A stretch of 64,000 nucleotides of DNA from Paraspadella gotoi. Its lineage: Eukaryota > Chaetognatha. Where the stretch lies: contig CM119265.1 of NCBI GenBank assembly GCA_051294375.1, positions 8,130,772-8,194,771 on the forward strand, in the 5' to 3' direction. The position numbers were made by a program, and so were the translations under genes. Numbering within the stretch: position 1 is the first letter of the stretch; every line of letters begins with the position of its first letter. Shown in pieces: positions 25,101-38,303 of the stretch. Under the pieces are notes generated by a model. The model did no database searches and was not told the origin of the DNA. It worked only from the letters and a program-made list of their open reading frames with translations.

Positions 25101-26611
25101 TTCTCAATAATATCCTTTTCCTAGTATTTTTTTAAAGCTTTATCTCTTTCTCTCCCCATTTCTTTTTTTCTTTTTTTTTCTATTCTTTTCTTTCTCTTCT
25201 CCCTCTCTCTCCCTCTCTCTTTTTTAAATGTCTTGCAAAAATTGTTTAAAATATATATTTGTTAAAAAGATTTGAAAAAAGTTAAAACATATACATTTAA
25301 AAATAAAAAAAAATTATTTATTTATTTATTTATTATATTTAAACATAACAAATGAAAGTTTTTTCATTGTCCATTGATCTGAATTAAAAAAAACATATTA
25401 TCAAATACAAAAACTATAAATAATTTTAAACAAAAAGCCGGAGGCGTTCAAGAGGCGAACGCGGAGGCGATCCGGGCTAAAAAATGGAGGCGAACGCAAA
25501 ACCGGAGGCGAGGGGTCTCGGGAGGCGGGGAGTGGAGGCGGGCGAAATTCACCGCCTCCAGCATCCCTGGTGTCGCGCCCTTTTCGAACTTTCTTTCATT
25601 AAACAAAGGAGCATCGATATCCCAAAATCGTTCACTGAATGAACTTTGAACAGGACACTGCCAAACGATTCACGCAAAGACGATGCGTCTCTGCCATTTT
25701 CGCCGCGAGATGGAGATTCGACCCAGTTGCACTGTCGCCCGCCACCGCCGCCGGCGGCCCTTCACCGGCAGAAGGAAGATTCCTCGATTGGCAGACTCAA
25801 TACGCTAATGGATTTTTGATTGGATACCCACCTTCCATTCCCCCCCCCACTGATGCCAAACCCCCTAATCCTCAAATCTCCATTTCACGCGACTCACCTT
25901 TTTTAATCCAACTCGACGAGAACATTCTCACCGTCATTAAAAACCATCTTCCCCTTTTTTTTCACTGTCACACCCACCCCTTCACTAATCCCCCTCCCGC
26001 TTTCCTTCCCCTCTCCCCCGAAAAAAAAAACATCAGTCATATCCGCTAACCCACACGAACCCCCTCCCAGCCCCGTCTCACCTCTTTCCGCCACGCCTTG
26101 TTTTCCTGAGAGGTTCAACAGAATCTCATTAAAACCTCGTTTTGGAAGATCTCGTTGCGGTCATCGGCGTCGTCGGCGTCAGTTGGCGTCGTCTTAAACG
26201 TCGTCGTTGGCGTCGTCGTCGTCGTCTTCAAACGTCGTCGTTGTCGATATCGTCGTCGTTGTCGTCTTCTTCGCCTTTGTCAACGTCCGTATCTTTGTCA
26301 TATTTTCTCTTCAATCTTCAGTCTTTACTTACTTTTTTACCTTTTTTTTTTTCTAATTTCGAAGAAGGTCCCCTCTATATTCCTTTCCTTTTCCTCCCTT
26401 ATTTCCCTTTCCTCCTTTCCTTCCCTTTCCTTCTCAATTCTCCTTAACCTTTCCTCTTTTTTTTTCTAATCGCCCTTCACCTATGGCTCGCAACGAAAAC
26501 GGATTTAGATGATAAGTTAACATTTCGTTAATCCTACAATCGCTAACGATTTCAAAATTCCTCCTCGGTTTTTTTTTTCCAGATGGTTAGACGTTTGATG
26601 ATTATTTAATA

Positions 26612-26644
<33 letters not shown>

Positions 26645-27846
26645 AACCCTTGTCGCGATATTTTAATCCCTCCCCCTCTCCTTCCCCACCGCCCCCCCTT
26701 TTCTTCTCCCCGCGAATCCCAGTTAATCTTTCTCCGACATGTGAATTATTCACTAGCGAACTAATTTCGTTGGCCGTCTGAATCTTTCCTCTTTTTTTTT
26801 CTCTTTTCGGTTTCATCATTTTGCTTCTTTTTTTTTCCTTCTTTTTATTCCAAATTTAATTCATTTTTTTATCTTCGTTTTTGAGTTTGGGAATAAAATA
26901 TGGCTTTTTTTACGCTCTCAAAAACCTTGCTTTTTGGGTAAAGTTATTCCTTATTTCGATTTAAATTTATCCAGGCTAAATTGCGCTCTTCTTAAAATAC
27001 ATTTGGTTCTAAAGATAGTATTTATTTTGTAATTTTTAAGCGTTTCTCATTGTTATGTACTTTTTCAACTGTTTTAAAGGAATAAAAACCGATATATAAT
27101 TTTAATTCATATTAAACATTTTAAAAGAATTTATTTTCCATTAGCTGAAGTATCTAAACCCCCTGTTGAAGGCACTATGACTCGGAGACTCTCAAATATG
27201 AAATTCATATTCTTTTAAAAAAGCTTTTCTCAGTGAACAAAAAAAAAACATCTCAAAAGTCACTTGTCGATTCTTTTTTCCTCGATTATCGTGAATAATG
27301 AATGAGTGAAAGACGCGGAAAAGTCGTTTGGCGGCCAAAAACGTGAATCGGTGAAGTGAGAGGCGTCGGCGACGACGCTCGACCCCAATCCAAGATTCTC
27401 ACGCGAGACTTCGTGAAAAATTAAGGCTGATCGTCGCTCGCGCATCCTCGAGTGTGTGACGCCGTTCTGGCCTCTTTGTGAATCGCTAGAGAGTAAGAGG
27501 ATGTGAGAAAAAGAAGGTGAAGTGATGGAGAAAGAGTGAGAGGAAGTTATAAAGAGTACACGGAAAGTCGATAACCATGAAAAGCTAATCTAAAACATTA
27601 AAGTCGCTCATTGGGAAAGTGAAACATGAAGAAGCAACTTTGTTTTTATGTATTTTTTCTTTTTTTTATCAAACTCGATTGATCGAAATTAAACTTATTT
27701 CTTATCTATTTAAAGATTCTTAAAAGTTTTCTCAGTTCTCTGGATTCTGTCTTACGCAATTCTTTAGTTTGTATTCCTCGGGGAATATAAAAATAATATC
27801 ATTCCGCAAATTTATTCTAATGGATAAACCCGAAATGTAGCTTTAC

Positions 27847-27893
<47 letters not shown>

Positions 27894-29078
27894 TCTCTCT
27901 TCGCTCTCAATCTCTCTCTCGCATAATGATTTTATGGTTCACCTGAAGGATTTGAATGCATTGAGAGCGCGACTTTTCCTCAGGCGATGAACGACGAAAA
28001 CGACGACGACGAAGACGACGTCGACTGCCACACAAAATCTGGTCACATTCATTTTGTGGGATATCGGCGAGAATCTCCTCATACTTTGTCGTACATATTC
28101 TTTATTTTCAGCATAGAGACATAAAATTAAACTTTATTAAAAGTTTTTCGTGTAACTTAATACTACCTATCAGTAGAATGTTTAAGGTTCAAAAATGCCC
28201 ACCAAAAAAATGTGATCGATCCTTTTTCACGTCTCCGCCTCTCCCTTCCTTCCCCTTAATTTAATTTCACGCAAAGACGGCGCCCGAACTTTGTCCGCCG
28301 TTGGAGCGCCAGCGAAAGCGTAAGGGTGGCAGTTTTATATAACGGATTTAGGTTGGTGTTTACAACCGGTTTAAAAATAGGTTGGAGTGCTCGCGCATTC
28401 TGGTAAAAATAAGGAAAGGCAATTACATAGGTCGGGAAATTGGTACGAGTGGTTTGTAAAAGGGTGACAATTCATCCGGGTCTGAATTTAGGTTTAAGGT
28501 CTCTCACTTCTTTTTAATCGAGTATAGGGATTTTTTGTTTTTTTAGAGGGGCGGGCTGTTGGGGCGTGGTCGTGGTGGCGTTTACATCCTCAAGGCCAAC
28601 TGTAAATCCGGATGTCGTAAAACGAACGATGGCGTCGATTTTAAAGGTTCGCATGTTTAGGGAAAGGGTTGGCGAGCGCGAAGAGAGGAAGGTGAGGTTC
28701 GGGAGAGTGAGGGGGGCGGCGACCGGCAGGAGTGTAGCACTGTCGAAGTCGGATAAGGGGATTTGGGAAAGATATTTTTTAGGAGAAGAGGAGGAGGTAA
28801 GGTGCGAGAAACTGGGTAAGGACAAGAGGAATTTTTTTGGGTTAGTGAGAAAAAAATGAACAGCGGAATAGGTAGAATTTGAGTGAGACAAGATATTTTT
28901 GAAATCGAAATAGTTAGTTATCTGTGTTTAATTGTGATTAAGCGTGTAGGATAGAAATCAAAAAAAAAAGGTGAGTTAGAAAAAAAAGCACAAAGTTCCA
29001 AGTCTTTGCGTTGGATCCGCTGCTGCCAACGCCGAGTCTTGGAGGATTGGAAGATAAAAGAAACGCGAGATGTGGAGA

Positions 29079-29162
<84 letters not shown>

Positions 29163-29506
29163 GATAATTCGACGGCCAAAAGTCGCAAACTTCTTTTTTA
29201 CAGACTTCGTTTTCGGGGCAAATTCCGGAAAAAAAAAAGAATTAAAATGAGAGAAACAAGAAAAAAGAAAGAAAAAAGGGAAAAAAAAGGATAAAAAGGA
29301 ACAACGCGATAAAAAAAATACGGAGAGGCCGAGTAGAAGAGCAGAACTGCCAAACTGGTTCTCGTAAAAAAAAAGGGAAAAAAAAAAGTTTTGGGGAAAT
29401 TTTGAGGGGAAAGAAATTGGCGGCTGCCCTGCTTTGAAAAGATAAAAAATAATATAAAGAATAATAAAATGAAAATAAAATCAATAATTGTGAAAAAATT
29501 ACATCG

Positions 29507-29560
<54 letters not shown>

Positions 29561-29771
29561 ATCTCTCTCCTAATCTCTTTTTTTATCTCCGCTCTCTATC
29601 TAACTCCTATCTCCCTCAATATACGGTATTGGCATCGGCTGCGATTCCTGGATAATTTTTTTTTCTCTCTCTCTGTTTGTTGATGTAAGGATTTATCAAT
29701 TTTATTCGTTCGGGAAAAAAGCGAGCAAAAATTAGGAAGCGTTCGTTGCTCTCTCTCTCTCTCTCTCTTCT

Positions 29772-29817
<46 letters not shown>

Positions 29818-30614
29818 TCCTCTCTCTTACTCCACCCTCTCTTCTCCCTCTCTCGGATCGGTGAGAAGATTCTCAAAAAATGGCGTCGTCATTATCAGGA
29901 GTAAGAAAGCGCGAATCGGGAAAATCTTCGGGATGAGATAAGAGGGAGTGGGGTGGAGGGGGTGGGGGTGGGGAGCGGGGAACGGAGAGAAAAGAGTGAA
30001 CGAAAGAGGAAGATGAGGGGATAGAGTGGAGACCTCGGCAGAAGGGGAGTGGGGAGAAAAGTAATTTCGTAGAAAAGCTTTTTTTTTCAAAGTCCCGAAC
30101 TGTAAAATGTTTGGAAGAGAAAGGGGGCTTACGAATGAATGACAGTACGGCCATGGGCGTAGCGGGGCTGCCGCCCGAATCCCCTCCGAATGTAGCCCCC
30201 TAGGAGCAACGACCCCCCCGTCTCCTCATCATGGAAATTCTCCGTTCCCCCCCCCTCATTCCAACCCACACGCACTTTCCGTGCTCCATTATCTCTTTGC
30301 CCTTCCCCCTCTCCGCCCCCTCCTCTCGCCCATCCAACCCTTCGAGAAAAAAAAAGGGTCCACTTACGGGGCTTCGATCTTGACCCTCCTCCTCCTCATT
30401 TCTCCTCCTCCTCCTCCTCCTCCTCTTCGGATTTCGTCGTTTTGGAAAGAAGAAGCTTCATAATTGGTTATTAACCCTCTCTCATTTCCGGAATGTTTAG
30501 CGTGTCGGCTTGTGGGAAGGGTTAGCATGAATTGGAAAGGAAAGGAAGGGAAGGGGAAAGGAAAGGAAAGGAAAGGAAAGGAATGGAAAAAAAAGGAAAG
30601 GTAAGGAAAGGAAA

Positions 30615-30646
<32 letters not shown>

Positions 30647-30650
30647 AAAT
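21961..30650 (+). repeat. Copy C of the triplicated block (longest version)
   Basis: Same start as A and B, identical to B through 27516, then indel-divergent. It continues past the ends of both other copies into sequence found only once (30650 onward). It should be taken as the fullest version of the locus. Confidence 0.9.
23223..25569. mobile_element. hAT-superfamily non-autonomous transposon, copy C
   Basis: Same 2,347-bp element, with duplications at 23215-23222 and 25570-25577. See the copy at 6723-9069 for structure. Confidence 0.87.
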
Positions 30651-30750
30651 AAATCAAATAATAAATAAATAATAAATAAATAAATAAATAAAAAAATAAA
30701 ATAAATAAATAAAATAAATAATAATAATAACTAATAATAATAATAAATAA

Positions 30751-30793
<43 letters not shown>

Positions 30794-30795
30794 TT
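30535..30795 (+). repeat. (GGAAA)n, (AAAT)n, (AAT)n compound array
   Basis: Three simple repeats merge in order over about 260 bp. Copies A and B stop before or inside this compound array, which may be the cause of the breaks. Confidence 0.93.

Positions 30796-31787
<992 letters not shown>

Positions 31788-31833
<46 letters not shown>
31788..31833 (+). repeat. (CT)n microsatellite
   Basis: 46-bp CT run. Confidence 0.95.
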
Positions 31834-31836
<3 letters not shown>

Positions 31837-32205
31837 GACGTCGTTCTTAGAACGCACGCCGGAAATAAAGAGACTCGGTTACATCCGGACACAGAGACCT
31901 GTCTACGGATGTCATTCGATCTCGTTTCCCTTTTCCTCTACGTCACTTTTTTATTGTTTTTTTTTTTCAAGTTTTGTTCCATCGATGAACTTGTGAAAGA
32001 AAGAAGCCTTTGGATAAAATAGATCCTCAGATAAAAGATATATCATGACAAGAGGATAATATCATAGGTAGAATAAGTTACAAAATATGTGTTGACTTAA
32101 CAAGACTGAATCATTACAAATTCAATTTGTCGTCGAAGAGTAAGAAAAGATATCAGAGAAGAATTTAAGAGAAGTTGAAGGAAAAGAAAGAAAAGAAAAA
32201 AAGTA
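31834..32205. other. Unique DNA, nothing recognised
   Basis: No supported gene. The right third becomes purine-rich. Confidence 0.5.
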
Positions 32206-32338
32206 GGAACTCGGATCCTGATGAAAAAGAAAAAAGAAAAGAAAAGAAAAGAAAAGAAAAGAAAAGAAAAGAAAAGAAAAGAAAAGAAAAGAAAAGAAAA
32301 GAAAGAAAAGAAAAAAAGTCGGAACTCGGATCCTGATG
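32206..32338 (+). repeat. (AAAAG)n array bounded by an 18-bp direct repeat
   Basis: GGAACTCGGATCCTGATG occurs at 32206-32223 and 32321-32338, each after GAAAAAAAGT. An AAAAG pentanucleotide array (about 32224-32310) lies between them. Confidence 0.85.
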
Positions 32339-32662
32339 GTCAACTTTTGATTTATGGAAAATGGAAGAAAAGGTGGGAGACCTGGGAATTGGACCAGGGT
32401 GGAAAGAGAAGAAAAGGGAAGAGAAAAAGAAAAGAAAAGAAAAAAAGCAGAGAGAAATAAAGTAACAAAAAAGAAACTTGAAAATAAAAACTATTTAATG
32501 AAATTATGAGTTATACAGAAATGAAAAATTGTTTTGATTCGCAGATGTTAATTCGTAAAGTTTATTAGCGAACAAAAAAAAATATCTTTCCTGTCCTTTT
32601 TTTCACGCCTACGACTTCATTAAAAATCGTTTTAATTTGATTTTATCTACGTAACGAAATTG
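32339..32662. other. Unique AT-rich DNA, nothing recognised
   Basis: Purine-rich to about 32480, then AT-rich. No gene supported. Confidence 0.5.
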
Positions 32663-32749
32663 ACGCCGACGACGACGATGACGACGACGACGACGAAGAC
32701 GACGAAGACGACGACGACGAAGAGGACGACGACGACGACGAGGACGTTA
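32663..32749 (+). repeat. Interrupted GAC/GAA/GAG array (Asp/Glu phase)
   Basis: About 85 bp of GAC units with GAT, GAA and GAG variants. In the GAC phase almost all changes fall at the third codon position. The frame continues to a TAA at about 32816 through a mixed-composition tail (DVRTFTLASLKEMKK). No acceptor AG precedes it, so an exon is not called. Confidence 0.8.
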
Positions 32750-32849
32750 GAACCTTCACGTTGGCTTCGCTGAAGGAAATGAAAAAATCACGCGGCTTCA
32801 GATTTCACGCGATATAAACCCTCTTTATGAAAATTCTTCGTTCTTTTCT

Positions 32850-32936
<87 letters not shown>

Positions 32937-32951
32937 CTCTCTCTCTCTCTC
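32850..32951 (+). repeat. (CT)n microsatellite
   Basis: About 100 bp of CT with CTAT and CATATC interruptions. Confidence 0.93.
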
Positions 32952-33065
32952 CACGCTTTTAATATTCTTTTATCTCCTTTGAAGGTAATTGAAGCAGGTT
33001 CTTCTCGCTTGATTAACCAGCGGCTTCTTTCGAGTTTGAGATTGAATTTCTGGGGAAGAGAAAGA

Positions 33066-33066
33066 G

Positions 33067-33156
<90 letters not shown>

Positions 33157-33165
33157 AGAGAAGAG
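33066..33165 (+). repeat. (GA)n microsatellite
   Basis: About 100 bp GA run, complementary in type to the CT array 115 bp upstream. Together they could form a long imperfect inverted repeat. Confidence 0.93.
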
Positions 33166-33239
33166 GAGGGAGAGAAAGCGAGAGAGAAAGCGAGGGAGAG
33201 ATTTTTAAAAAAGAGAGAGATAAGGAGAAATTCTCGCTA

Positions 33240-33734
33240 AAAACGTGACGCGTAAGAACGAAGAATATTTCTTCTTTTTTTTCTATTCCATTTTTTTCCC
33301 CTTCTTTTCTATTTGTCTCTCTGTTTTACCTTTTTCTTTACTGCTCTTTCTCTTTTCTCCTCTTCTTCCTCTTTTCTTTTTCTCGTTCTTTCCTCCCTTT
33401 TCTTTTTCCTCCGTGTCTCTCCCTTTCCATCAAATCCTTCTTCCCGACCTCAGCTCCTTCTGTCTCGTCAAACTTTTTAGAAATAAATCTTCTTGATCGT
33501 TCCCCTTCTTTTCTTCTCTTCTCCCAAATCTCCGATTTCTCTCTTGACTTTTTTTTCAATACTTTTCTACGGTATGAATACTATTTTGTAGTATAGCTAT
33601 CGTAATAGTTATAAGTTTAAGTTACAAGTTTATTTATCTTTCTCCCATCCTATTTTTTTTTAACCCACCAGTAGTGTCTAATGTCACGCCCGTTTTTCAT
33701 CGACCCTCCACTTATCCACCATCCATTCAAACAT
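33240..33734. other. Pyrimidine-rich DNA, no gene
   Basis: T/C-rich sequence that reads as Phe/Ser/Leu on + and Lys/Arg/Glu on -. Nothing recognised. Confidence 0.55.
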
Positions 33735-33903
33735 NNNNNNNNNNNNNNNNNNNNNNNNNNNNNNNNNNNNNNNNNNNNNNNNNNNNNNNNNNNNNNNNNN
33801 NNNNNNNNNNNNNNNNNNNNNNNNNNNNNNNNNNNNNNNNNNNNNNNNNNNNNNNNNNNNNNNNNNNNNNNNNNNNNNNNNNNNNNNNNNNNNNNNNNNN
33901 NNN
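33735..33903. other. Assembly gap (169 N)
   Basis: Undetermined bases. Confidence 0.99.
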
Positions 33904-34040
33904 CTTCCCATCCGAAGTGAATTGTCGCTAATCTTTGCTTTTTACTCGTTATCTCTTTCTCCTTCCCTTTTTTTTTCCCTAATCCTCCCCTTTTCTTTAA
34001 AAAAAAAAACCCCTTCTATTCCTCCTCCTTTTCTCAACAG

Positions 34041-34296
34041 TTTCCAGAGTCCGAAATTCCTTACTGTCCTTGTTCTCTCCTCTTCTTCCTCCTCCCTGGA
34101 CGTTCACCTACCCTGCCCTCTGGCGAGTTCATCCATCAGGGGAGACACGCCCACCGCATCCATTTTTCAGCGGAGAACAAATGAGCAAATGAAGAATCGG
34201 CATCCGCGCGTCGGCCTGAGACGAATGGAAGGCGATCCGAGACGGCGATGCCGGCACCTGGATGACCCGGAGATGGCATTGCGGGCACCCGGATGA
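34041..34296 (+). CDS. Candidate 3'-terminal exon running into a 31-bp minisatellite
   Basis: Product not recognised. A pyrimidine tract ends in CTCAACAG at 34040. One frame is then open for 256 nt to TGA at 34294-34296. The peptide starts FQSPKFLTVLVL, has a serine run, then SIRGDTPTASIFQRRTNEQ and an Arg-rich segment. Its last third is encoded by the first units of the 31-bp minisatellite. Because 31 is not a multiple of three, the repeat shifts frame every unit and quickly meets a stop. A second frame after the same acceptor is open for about 47 codons, so frame choice is uncertain. No AATAAA follows; an AATACA variant is present near 34451. Confidence 0.22.
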
Positions 34297-34382
34297 CCCG
34301 GAGATGGCATTGCGGGCACCTGGATGACGCGGAGATGGCAATGCCGGCACCTGGATGATAGCATCTGGTTGACCCGGAGATG
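34231..34382 (+). repeat. 31-bp minisatellite, about five units
   Basis: Units begin near 34231 (29-30 bp), 34261, 34292, 34323 and 34354 (partial). The theme is GATGACCCGGAGATGGCATT then GCGGGCACCTG. Two neighbouring units differ by one base, the others by several. Confidence 0.9.
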
Positions 34383-34978
34383 CTTGCACATGAGTTGACC
34401 CTGCTATAGCAAATATTTTTTTCGAGCAATACCGTTTGCACTTAATCATATTAATACATAGAGGCAATAATATCATTTATTTTTCGACATTGTTTCAAAT
34501 CCATCGAGTCACTTTTTTTCCGAAGCAATGGCGACTGGAACATTAGGCTTTAACTTCCGACTGGAGAGAAGAAGAGAACGGAAAAGCCATCATCCGAAGT
34601 CTGGGTGGACGGTGGTGTTTTGGGCGTCCAGGGGTGGCAATGGGTCCGTCATGGAGGTGGAAATGTTGAAGGTTGATGCCGTTCCGTACTGTACGTGTAC
34701 GTGATGTACGTACTGGAGAAAAATTAAGTGGTGAAGTAAACCTAAATTTAGAAATTTAGTCATAATCGCCAGAAATGGTAATTTGCCAGCGCTCGCCATT
34801 GACCGTTGCCATTCGACCTCGGACCAAAAAAAAAGGTCGTAGCGACGCCAAGTGGGCTGCGTCGTTACTACCGAAATAATGGAACACAATTGATCATGGG
34901 CCATTTCATTACTGCCTTTGTTCCAGGAGCAGACCCAATTATAGGAATGCGTGGAATATTTAACAACGAAAAACGGCG
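34383..34978. other. Unique DNA with a short hairpin; open frames on both strands
   Basis: A 104-codon minus frame (34590-34904) and a plus frame (34806-35009) overlap and neither is recognisable. A CTTTGTTCCAG acceptor-like site ends at 34927. GGTCGTAGCGACGC (34835-34848) and GCGTCGTTACTACC (34859-34872) form a hairpin with two mismatches. Confidence 0.4.
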
Positions 34979-35007
34979 ACCACGACGACGACGACGACGA
35001 CGACGTT
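34979..35007 (+). repeat. (CGA)n array
   Basis: Short CGA run 60 bp before the longer GAC array. Confidence 0.9.
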
Positions 35008-35065
35008 AATGGGAAATACTGTCACGAGCAGCAGAAGTCCATTCACAAGAATAACAAGCAGTGAA

Positions 35066-35068
<3 letters not shown>

Positions 35069-35146
<78 letters not shown>
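35069..35146 (+). repeat. (GAC)26 array
   Basis: 78 bp, 26 perfect GAC units, the longest perfect trinucleotide array in the window. Confidence 0.97.
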
Positions 35147-35198
35147 CGACCCAACATTCACTCTTGGTCTCTCCTTCCCTTTCGACCGCCCATCACTT

Positions 35199-35247
35199 AC
35201 CCCCCTTACCCCACTTACCCCCCTTACCCCCCCCCAATGACTTACCA
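35199..35247 (+). repeat. CCCTTACCCC-type short tandem repeat
   Basis: Four imperfect units of about 12 bp (CCCCTTACCCCA/C). C-rich on +, G-rich on -. Confidence 0.7.
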
Positions 35248-35340
35248 CCCCCTTACCCATAAAAGCGATGAGGTCGAGCGGAAGGGAGCGTCGGTGGCGC
35301 CACCTGATCTCTCGCCACTTCTCCGCGGATTTTCGACTCG

Positions 35341-35430
35341 AATGACGACGAGTGACGTCAACGATTACGTCAACGATTCCGTCAACGATTACGTCAACGA
35401 TTACGTCAGAATCGTTGAGAATGACGTCAC
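35341..35430 (+). promoter_or_regulatory. CRE-like cluster with 12-bp repeats
   Basis: Full CRE palindromes TGACGTCA lie at 35353-35360 and 35422-35429. Between them a 12-bp unit of ACGTCAACGATT type repeats about four times. CREB/ATF bZIP factors bind TGACGTCA and ACGTCA half-sites. A role here is inference, and no promoter is tied to it. Confidence 0.4.
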
Positions 35431-35550
35431 AGTCCGACATTTCGGGGTTTCGCTGTTTATCAGCGACACGGTTTTCAGTTTTAACAGTGATTTGATATCT
35501 AACTTAATTTCCTTCTATCACTGCCAGAACGAATCCAGCTTGCGCTTTTT

Positions 35551-36562
<1,012 letters not shown>

Positions 36563-36587
36563 NNNNNNNNNNNNNNNNNNNNNNNNN
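36563..36587. other. 25-N gap
   Basis: Fixed-size spacer, followed by a GA array. Confidence 0.99.
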
Positions 36588-36590
36588 CAG

Positions 36591-36626
<36 letters not shown>

Positions 36627-36693
36627 AGAGAGAGACGAATCTGAAAGAAGTTGTTTTCTACGTAAAGGACGAACCGACACGCATCCATCCAGC

Positions 36694-36771
<78 letters not shown>

Positions 36772-36829
36772 GTCTCGACGTCCTCCAAAAATCTTTGGTT
36801 CTCGCTTCCGCCGTCCCAGAGGCGCCGTC
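36588..36829 (+). repeat. GA array and (CT)n array flanking a short unique piece
   Basis: GA repeats at 36590-36632 and CT repeats at 36699-36776 bracket about 65 bp of unique DNA. As a pair they form a GA...CT inverted arrangement. Confidence 0.85.
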
Positions 36830-37205
36830 AAAGAAAACGGAAGGAAAAAGATTCCTGCTTTTTTGTGGAGGAGCGGATTGGGGGAGCGGAAACTGGATAT
36901 ATTTAGGGTAAGAGGAGCGCAGGGAATGGAGCGAGGGAGTGGAGCAGAGTATGAGTGGTCGAAATGTTTAAGTGGTAAAAAACGGACGTATAGACGACAG
37001 AGTGATGTATAGTGAGAAGAAAGAAAAAGAAAAGAAAAAAGAAAGAAAGAAAAAAAAAAGAAAGGAAATAAGAAAGAAAAAGAAAGAAAGAAAGAAGAAA
37101 AGAAAGAAAGAAAGAAAGAAAGAACGACCGACCGCACTCAGGTACAGGTAGATGCGGATTGTGTGGTACACCATTGACGTCGGCGGGTGGGACGGGACGG
37201 AGCCT

Positions 37206-37238
37206 GGCGGCGGCGGCGGCGGCGGCGGCGCGGCGGCG
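37206..37238 (+). repeat. (GGC)n array in D1
   Basis: GGC run with one CGC irregularity. In D2 it is longer and pure (about 39496-39531). Confidence 0.9.
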
Positions 37239-37728
37239 GAATCGTTATGGTCCCGCGACGTCAACGTCTTTCCATTTCCGGTCATCGAAAGAATCGAACA
37301 AAACGAAACCGTCTGTCTACGTTTTTCCGTCGTCGTCGTCGTCATCGTCGTCGTCGTTTTTTGTTTTTGTTTTTTTGTTCTTCTTGTTATTCTTGTTGTT
37401 CTTGTTGTTCTTGTAGTATTTTTGTTGTTGTTTTAATGTCAAAACTAAAAAAAATATTTTCTGTATTCGACATAACCTCGCTTTGTTCGTTTTCGGTTTT
37501 ATTTTTTCCGGTTCTTCCTTTCCTTTCTCCATACTTCTTTTTCCTTCCTTCCATTTCTCTTTGTACTTCCATTCCAGACTTCAATACACCGCTTATATTT
37601 ATCATTATTAGTATTAAGTTCTCGTTCCTCTCTCTCTCTCTCTCTCTTTTTTCCTGTGCGGAGACCATCTGTCAAAGAGCTACCACAGCCTTTCCTTAAC
37701 TCCAATATTGTTACCTTACTTTTATCTA

Positions 37729-37732
37729 CTCT

Positions 37733-37811
<79 letters not shown>
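37729..37811 (+). repeat. (CT)n microsatellite in D1
   Basis: About 80 bp. The equivalent in D2 is about 100 bp. Confidence 0.93.
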
Positions 37812-37815
<4 letters not shown>

Positions 37816-38232
37816 GGTGTGTGTCTCTGTCTCCAGGACGGAAAATTCTAATATCCGAAGACGACCTTATTTTATGACCCTTTGGCCAAAATTTGGGATC
37901 CAGGAAGAGGAGGAGGCGAAGGGGGGCAGCGGAGGCGGGGAGGGTAATGGGCGGAGGGATGAGAAGGTAAGGGGTTGTTGGTCAGGCCGAAAATGACCGG
38001 AGGGGCCGAGTCCGTTCCCGGGATTTCAAAATTGGATGGAAAGGGAGTTAAGGCAACAAAGAAAGAATATCTGCAACCGATAATGAATAATAAATGATAA
38101 AAAATATTTGAGTCTATGAAATTCGAGTTTACCCCAAAGATTCGAAAAAAATGATCAGTTGTGGACGACACAGGTTTCAGTAAAAATACAGTAAGAATAG
38201 TAAAATACTGTAAATTCAAAAATATTACACCA

Positions 38233-38303
38233 GAATCGCCCCGCTTCTGTTTAATTCGCTTCTCTCCCGCTTCCATCCGCTTCTGTCCTTTTCCCGCTTC
38301 TAT
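38233..38303 (+). repeat. Cluster of CGCTTCT motifs in D1
   Basis: CCGCTTCTG, TCGCTTCTC, CCGCTTCCA, CCGCTTCTG and CCGCTTCTA occur within about 70 bp. The D2 equivalent is at about 40563-40632. Related clusters sit near 6470-6530, 53341-53450 (opposite strand) and 55728-55805. Confidence 0.6.

Noticed and set aside
14535-25569. Three hAT insertions as evidence of local transposition
   Set aside because: All three have the same target duplication and identical flanks, so they are one insertion copied with its locus.
27260-27445. 61-codon minus frame starting MRERRSALIFHEV, also in copies A and B
   Set aside because: The part common to all copies is short, the copy-A tail is shifted, and no splice or promoter signal supports it.
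35199-35247. CCCTTACCCC units as interstitial telomere repeat
   Set aside because: The unit does not match the animal TTAGGG or arthropod TTAGG telomere motifs.
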